From Pedobacter sp. (GTDB taxonomy: Bacteria > Bacteroidota > Bacteroidia > Sphingobacteriales > Sphingobacteriaceae), in the NCBI RefSeq assembly GCF_031119335.1, contig NZ_JAVHXT010000018.1, positions 1 to 64,000 of the forward strand: a DNA stretch of 64,000 nt, given 5' to 3'. The position numbers were made by a program, and so were the translations under genes. A model generated the notes under the pieces. It did not search any database, was not told the DNA's origin, and was given only the letters and a program-made list of their open reading frames with translations. Positions 60,635 through 64,000 of this stretch are shown here, piece by piece. Position 1 is the first letter of the stretch. Each line of letters starts with the position of its first letter.

Positions 60635-62038
60635 ATGAAAATAGCTTTTCACGGTGCCGCTAGAAATGTAACTGGTAGCAAACATTTGCTTACGTTAGCT
60701 AATGGAACTCGAATTTTGTTAGACTGTGGTATGTTCCAAGGAATGGGGCAGGAGACAGAAGCCCTAAACGAAAATTTTGGCTTTAACGCCGCCGAAGTAG
60801 ATATTTTGGTGCTTTCACATGCACATATTGATCATAGTGGTTTAATTCCACGTTTGGTAGCTCAAGGTTTTAGGGGGAAGATTTACGGAACTTCGGCTAC
60901 GAAAGAATTAGCAAAGATTTTATTACTAGATTCTGCAAAAATTCAGGCTGGAGATTTAAGATACAAAAACAAAAAGCTTGCAAAGCGTGGTTTGCCATTA
61001 GAGGAAGCTTTGTACGAAGAAGATGATGTGCTAAAAGCAATGTCTTTTTTTGAGGTGGTGCCTTATCAAAAGGAAATATCGATTACCAACGATGTTACTT
61101 TGCAGTTTTTCGATGCTGGTCATATTATCGGCAGTGCATCTGTGCATCTAGCCATTACAGAAAACGGAAAAACGACGCGTTTAAGCTTTAGTGGCGATGT
61201 AGGGCAGTACGGTGATTTGTTGTTGCGACCACCAGCATCGTTCCCGCAAGCTGATTACATTTTACTAGAATCTACTTACGGCGATAAGCTACATAAAGAT
61301 GCGCAACCAACAGCACAGGCTTTGTTAGATGTTGTGGTGCGAACTTGCGTAGAGAAAAAAGGTAAAGTGATTATCCCTGCGTTTAGTGTGGGCAGAACGC
61401 AGGAAATTTTGTATGTGCTTAACAATTTAGATTTGGAAGGTCGCTTGCCGAAAGTTCATGTTTATGTAGATAGCCCGCTTTCGGCTAAAGCTACGGCCAT
61501 TGTAGAAAATCATGCAGAAGGTTTTAATGATGAAGTTTTGGATATCATGAAAATTGATGACAACCCTTTTGACTTTGAACGGTTGCATTACGTAGAAACT
61601 GCGGAAGATTCGATTGCCCTGAACGCCAATCCAGAACCTTGTATCATCATTTCTGCCTCGGGTATGGCAGAAGCTGGCCGAGTAAAACATCATATTAAAA
61701 ATTGCATTGGCGATGCTAAACATACCATCTTGTTGGTTGGTTACTGCGAGCCGAATTCATTAGGCGGAAGGTTAAAAGCAGGCGTTCAGGAAGTTGGAAT
61801 TTTTGGAGACAGGTTTGCAGTTCATGCAGAAGTTAGCAGTATCCAATCTATGAGTGCGCATGGCGATTATAACGATTTGTTGCAGTTTCTTTCTTGTCAG
61901 GATGCGAGTAAGGTAAAGCAAGTGTTTTTGGTGCACGGCGAATATGAAGTGCAATTAACTTTTAAAGAGAAATTGCATGCCGCAGGTTTTAAGAATGTAG
62001 AAATTCCTGATAGGCACCAGTCATTTGATTTACGATAG
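60635..62038 (+). CDS. MBL-fold/beta-CASP RNA-processing-type hydrolase
   Basis: A 467-aa metallo-beta-lactamase with a beta-CASP insert, as in CPSF73-like and RNase J-like exonucleases. Metal motif SHAHIDHSGLIPRL (about 66-79), GHIIGSASVHL (about 164), SGDVG (about 187), the beta-CASP block with PAFSVGRTQEILYVL (about 248), SASGMAEAGRVKHHI (about 340) and a final HGE near 434. It acts on RNA in the cytoplasm in known relatives. Monocistronic. Confidence 0.93.
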   Translation: MKIAFHGAARNVTGSKHLLTLANGTRILLDCGMFQGMGQETEALNENFGFNAAEVDILVLSHAHIDHSGLIPRLVAQGFRGKIYGTSATKELAKILLLDSAKIQAGDLRYKNKKLAKRGLPLEEALYEEDDVLKAMSFFEVVPYQKEISITNDVTLQFFDAGHIIGSASVHLAITENGKTTRLSFSGDVGQYGDLLLRPPASFPQADYILLESTYGDKLHKDAQPTAQALLDVVVRTCVEKKGKVIIPAFSVGRTQEILYVLNNLDLEGRLPKVHVYVDSPLSAKATAIVENHAEGFNDEVLDIMKIDDNPFDFERLHYVETAEDSIALNANPEPCIIISASGMAEAGRVKHHIKNCIGDAKHTILLVGYCEPNSLGGRLKAGVQEVGIFGDRFAVHAEVSSIQSMSAHGDYNDLLQFLSCQDASKVKQVFLVHGEYEVQLTFKEKLHAAGFKNVEIPDRHQSFDLR

Positions 62039-62402
62039 TTGTTGAAATTTTCAGTTTGCTGATCCCTCAAATGTGCTAACCTGAGTTCGGTTTTCGCTTC
62101 GATATAGGTAACGACGCTAATTAAGTGGTTCCGTCATGCTAATTTATTTACTTCGTAGCTTTTCGCTCCGCTACAGGTCAGCATCAGCTTTAACAGTCTG
62201 TTTAAGTATATCTAAATAATCGAACGTCATGTTGTTGCTAGATCTCTCCTCGTTCCTCGTCGAGATGACGACTTATCTAAATATGTCATTTCGATACGAA
62301 GCTTAGCGTAGTGAGAAATCTAGCTATTTGTTAAAAATAGAATATGCTAAATTTAGGATTTGTTCAGTTAACCGATTTCAACAATTAACCGATTAACCCA
62401 AA
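62039..62402. other. Gene-free region with dispersed repeats
   Basis: 364 bp between convergent genes. Contains a GTAGC/GCTAC hairpin near 62155-62175, ATCTC/GAGAT near 62241-62266, and a GTCATTTCGA...GTGAGAAATCT element (62284-62321) of the same type as the one between nuoI and nuoJ. No open frame. Likely transcription end of both neighbours. Confidence 0.55.
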
Positions 62403-63068
62403 CTAAATTTTTATCAAATCATTCTTAATGCCATAAACCACCAAGCCTGTTCTAGACTTTATATTGAGTTTGGCGAAAAGCGATTCTCTGTAATTATCTA
62501 CCGTTCGTGGACTAACGTTCATTAAACTTGCAATTTCTTTGTAGGTTAGTTCGCTGGCACAATGTTGTAAGAAGGTTAATTCTTTATCTGTCAGGATGTT
62601 TTTTGGCTCTTCGTTTTTTACGGAAACCAGTAAGCGCCCAGATACCAATTCGTTCACATAAAAACCTTTTTCAATCATGGTTTTAATAGCGATGAGCAGC
62701 TCCGAAGATTTCGATTCCTTTAGCATATATCCATTTGCTCCCGCCTTAATCATATTGATGATAGATTTTTCATCTTCGAACATACTTAAAGCCAAGATGT
62801 AAACCTGGGGATAGTTTTCTTTCATCCACTTTGTGGTAGCAAAGCCATCCATTACCGGCATATTGATGTCCATTAAGATGAGCTGTACATCTTCATGCTT
62901 TTTAATTTTCGATTGTAGGTCGGCACCGTTAGTTGCCTCGAAAACAATTTCTAATTCTTCAAATTCGGTCAGCAGGCTTGCCAAGCCAGACCTAAATAAA
63001 GTATGATCGTCTACCAAGGCTATTTTAAACCCCAAACCCCTAAACGGACTTTCCTTATAATCGCTCAT
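62403..63068 (-). CDS. NarL/LuxR-type response regulator
   Basis: A 221-aa response regulator. Receiver domain with the phosphoacceptor Asp in LILMDINMPVMDG and the acidic pair in LVDDHTLFRSG; the DNA-binding LuxR-type HTH is at the C-terminus (LTYKEIASLMNVSPRTVDNYRESLFAKL). 65 nt downstream of the histidine kinase gene, so the two form a two-component system. The signal and target genes are not evident from the window. Confidence 0.94.
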   Translation of the reverse strand: MSDYKESPFRGLGFKIALVDDHTLFRSGLASLLTEFEELEIVFEATNGADLQSKIKKHEDVQLILMDINMPVMDGFATTKWMKENYPQVYILALSMFEDEKSIINMIKAGANGYMLKESKSSELLIAIKTMIEKGFYVNELVSGRLLVSVKNEEPKNILTDKELTFLQHCASELTYKEIASLMNVSPRTVDNYRESLFAKLNIKSRTGLVVYGIKNDLIKI

Positions 63069-63133
63069 ATTATATCGGTATTATTTTATGTATAATTTCC
63101 ATCAGCCATGCCGTTAAATAACACTTTAGATAG

Positions 63134-63925
63134 CTAAGGGTAAGGTATCTGTATCACAATTTCAGTTCCTTTGTTCGGGCTCGACTGTATATCGAAAGAT
63201 CCATTAACAAGCTGTGCCTTTTTTTCAATTGAATTTAACCCTAAGCCTTGGCCGTTATTTTTTGCAGTTTGATAATCGAAACCTATACCATTTTCCTTAA
63301 TGCTTAAAAAGAGCTGATTTTCTTCTTGATGAAGCTGTATGACGATTTTTGTGGCTTGTGCATGTTTAATGATATTGTTCGAAATTTCTTGGAACAGACG
63401 GAGTACCACCAAGTCGGTTTGTGGCGAAGCGCTTGCTTGCTCAAGCATGCCGTTTTCAAAAACGACTTCGTAGGCCTCTGTTTTTCTCAGCCAATTCACC
63501 TCTTGTTCAATTGCATAACCAATTCCATTTTGTAGTAATTGTTCCCCTTGTAACAGCTTTGCCAATTCACGCAGTTCTTTGATAGATTTATTCACTAGCT
63601 CTACCGAGGTATTGATTTTGGTCTCGGCTTTTTCAGCATTGCTGATGTCGATAGAACCCAAAGTGATATTGGTTAAACTCAGCAGCTGGCCAATATTGTC
63701 GTGCAAGTTACTTGCAATGGTCTGCATGGTTTGCTCCTGTACTTCTATCTGGGTTTTGAGCAGTTCCGATTCAAATTTTTGGTTGAGTTCTCTTTTTTCA
63801 ATCAAGTGTATTTTCTTTTTCCGATAGTAGGATGTAACTAAAATAATAAGCCCTACTACAATGACAAGAAAAATAACAGAAATAAGAATTATGCTCGTGT
63901 ATAAATCTGTTTGTTCCTTAGGCAT
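63134..63925 (-). CDS. Sensor histidine kinase (NarX/DegS-type)
   Basis: 263 aa. One N-terminal transmembrane helix (about 10-32) with hardly any sensor domain, a coiled-coil, the HisKA_3 phosphoacceptor segment ASNLHDNIGQLLSLTN (His about residue 75), and a HATPase domain with IKENGIGFD and NGQGLGLNSIEKKAQLVNG. The protein starts at an ATG preceded by 75 nt in the window, so it is complete as read. Lack of a periplasmic domain suggests it senses through the membrane, cytosol or a partner encoded upstream of the window. Confidence 0.9.
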   Translation of the reverse strand: MPKEQTDLYTSIILISVIFLVIVVGLIILVTSYYRKKKIHLIEKRELNQKFESELLKTQIEVQEQTMQTIASNLHDNIGQLLSLTNITLGSIDISNAEKAETKINTSVELVNKSIKELRELAKLLQGEQLLQNGIGYAIEQEVNWLRKTEAYEVVFENGMLEQASASPQTDLVVLRLFQEISNNIIKHAQATKIVIQLHQEENQLFLSIKENGIGFDYQTAKNNGQGLGLNSIEKKAQLVNGSFDIQSSPNKGTEIVIQIPYP

Positions 63926-64000
63926 AGAAATGATTTAATCCAACAGCTGTACATAATGATGTTAAATATATTGATAATAACATATCGTAATGAAACTTGT

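Noticed and set aside
1..64000. CRISPR array
   Set aside because: No regularly spaced direct repeats with unique spacers were seen, and no cas genes.

Overview
The window reads as chromosomal DNA of a Bacteroidetes bacterium, most likely family Sphingobacteriaceae and close to Pedobacter. Reasons: promoters of the Bacteroidetes form TTTG / TAnnTTTG instead of -35/-10 boxes; the set exbB-exbD-exbD-tonB, gldJ and porV (gliding / type IX secretion), a 14-gene nuo operon with a short NuoG, DUF4159, and M56-BlaI regulation; AT-rich DNA; and many short dispersed inverted repeats of the CTCTCCC, GTCATTCTGAG and AGCCACAGAT types. No rRNA, tRNA or CRISPR array was recognised.

Layout. 0.3-5 kb: metK (minus strand) behind a probable SAM-II riboswitch, a lipid kinase, an eIF1-like factor and pckA. 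5-11 kb: an energy-transducing operon (ExbB, two ExbD, TonB, a small membrane protein, a PstS-like lipoprotein, a TPR protein). 11-24 kb: complete complex I, nuoA to nuoN. 24-28.7 kb: DedA protein, pyrophosphatase, CBS/CNNM protein, RsmE, DUF4159, biotin carrier. 28.8-34.8 kb: gldJ, porV, ispF, pirin, YceI, a Crp-family regulator, and a 53-aa Cys-rich FeoB-associated type protein. 35-41.2 kb: two ATP-grasp-like enzymes, a YbdK-type carboxylate-amine ligase, a class I glutamine amidotransferase and two esterases, a probable pathway for an unknown peptide-like metabolite.

41.4-54.2 kb is accessory DNA. A VOC protein, a secreted beta-propeller protein between two copies of a MITE-like repeat, and a GyrI-like protein lead into a five-gene minus-strand operon: XRE regulator, type IIG restriction-methyltransferase, adenine methyltransferase, SIR2 and HerA. 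Two 66-nt hairpins in direct orientation flank this operon. Their inner stem and loop are nearly identical, while their outer stems differ in sequence yet both pair perfectly. A tyrosine recombinase in the same orientation follows at 53-54 kb. The arrangement looks like a mobile defence cassette beside its recombinase, similar to a reverse-oriented integron. It is the most interesting part of the window.

54.3-64 kb: typA, a minus-strand array of TonB C-terminal domain proteins under a BlaI-type repressor (one is an M56 peptidase-TonB-TonB-plug fusion), a metallo-beta-lactamase/beta-CASP RNase-like protein, and a NarL-type two-component pair whose kinase lies at the window edge. Dispersed repeats act as terminators in several places and supply the last codons of at least two genes (ispF and the ATP-grasp gene ending at 35071).
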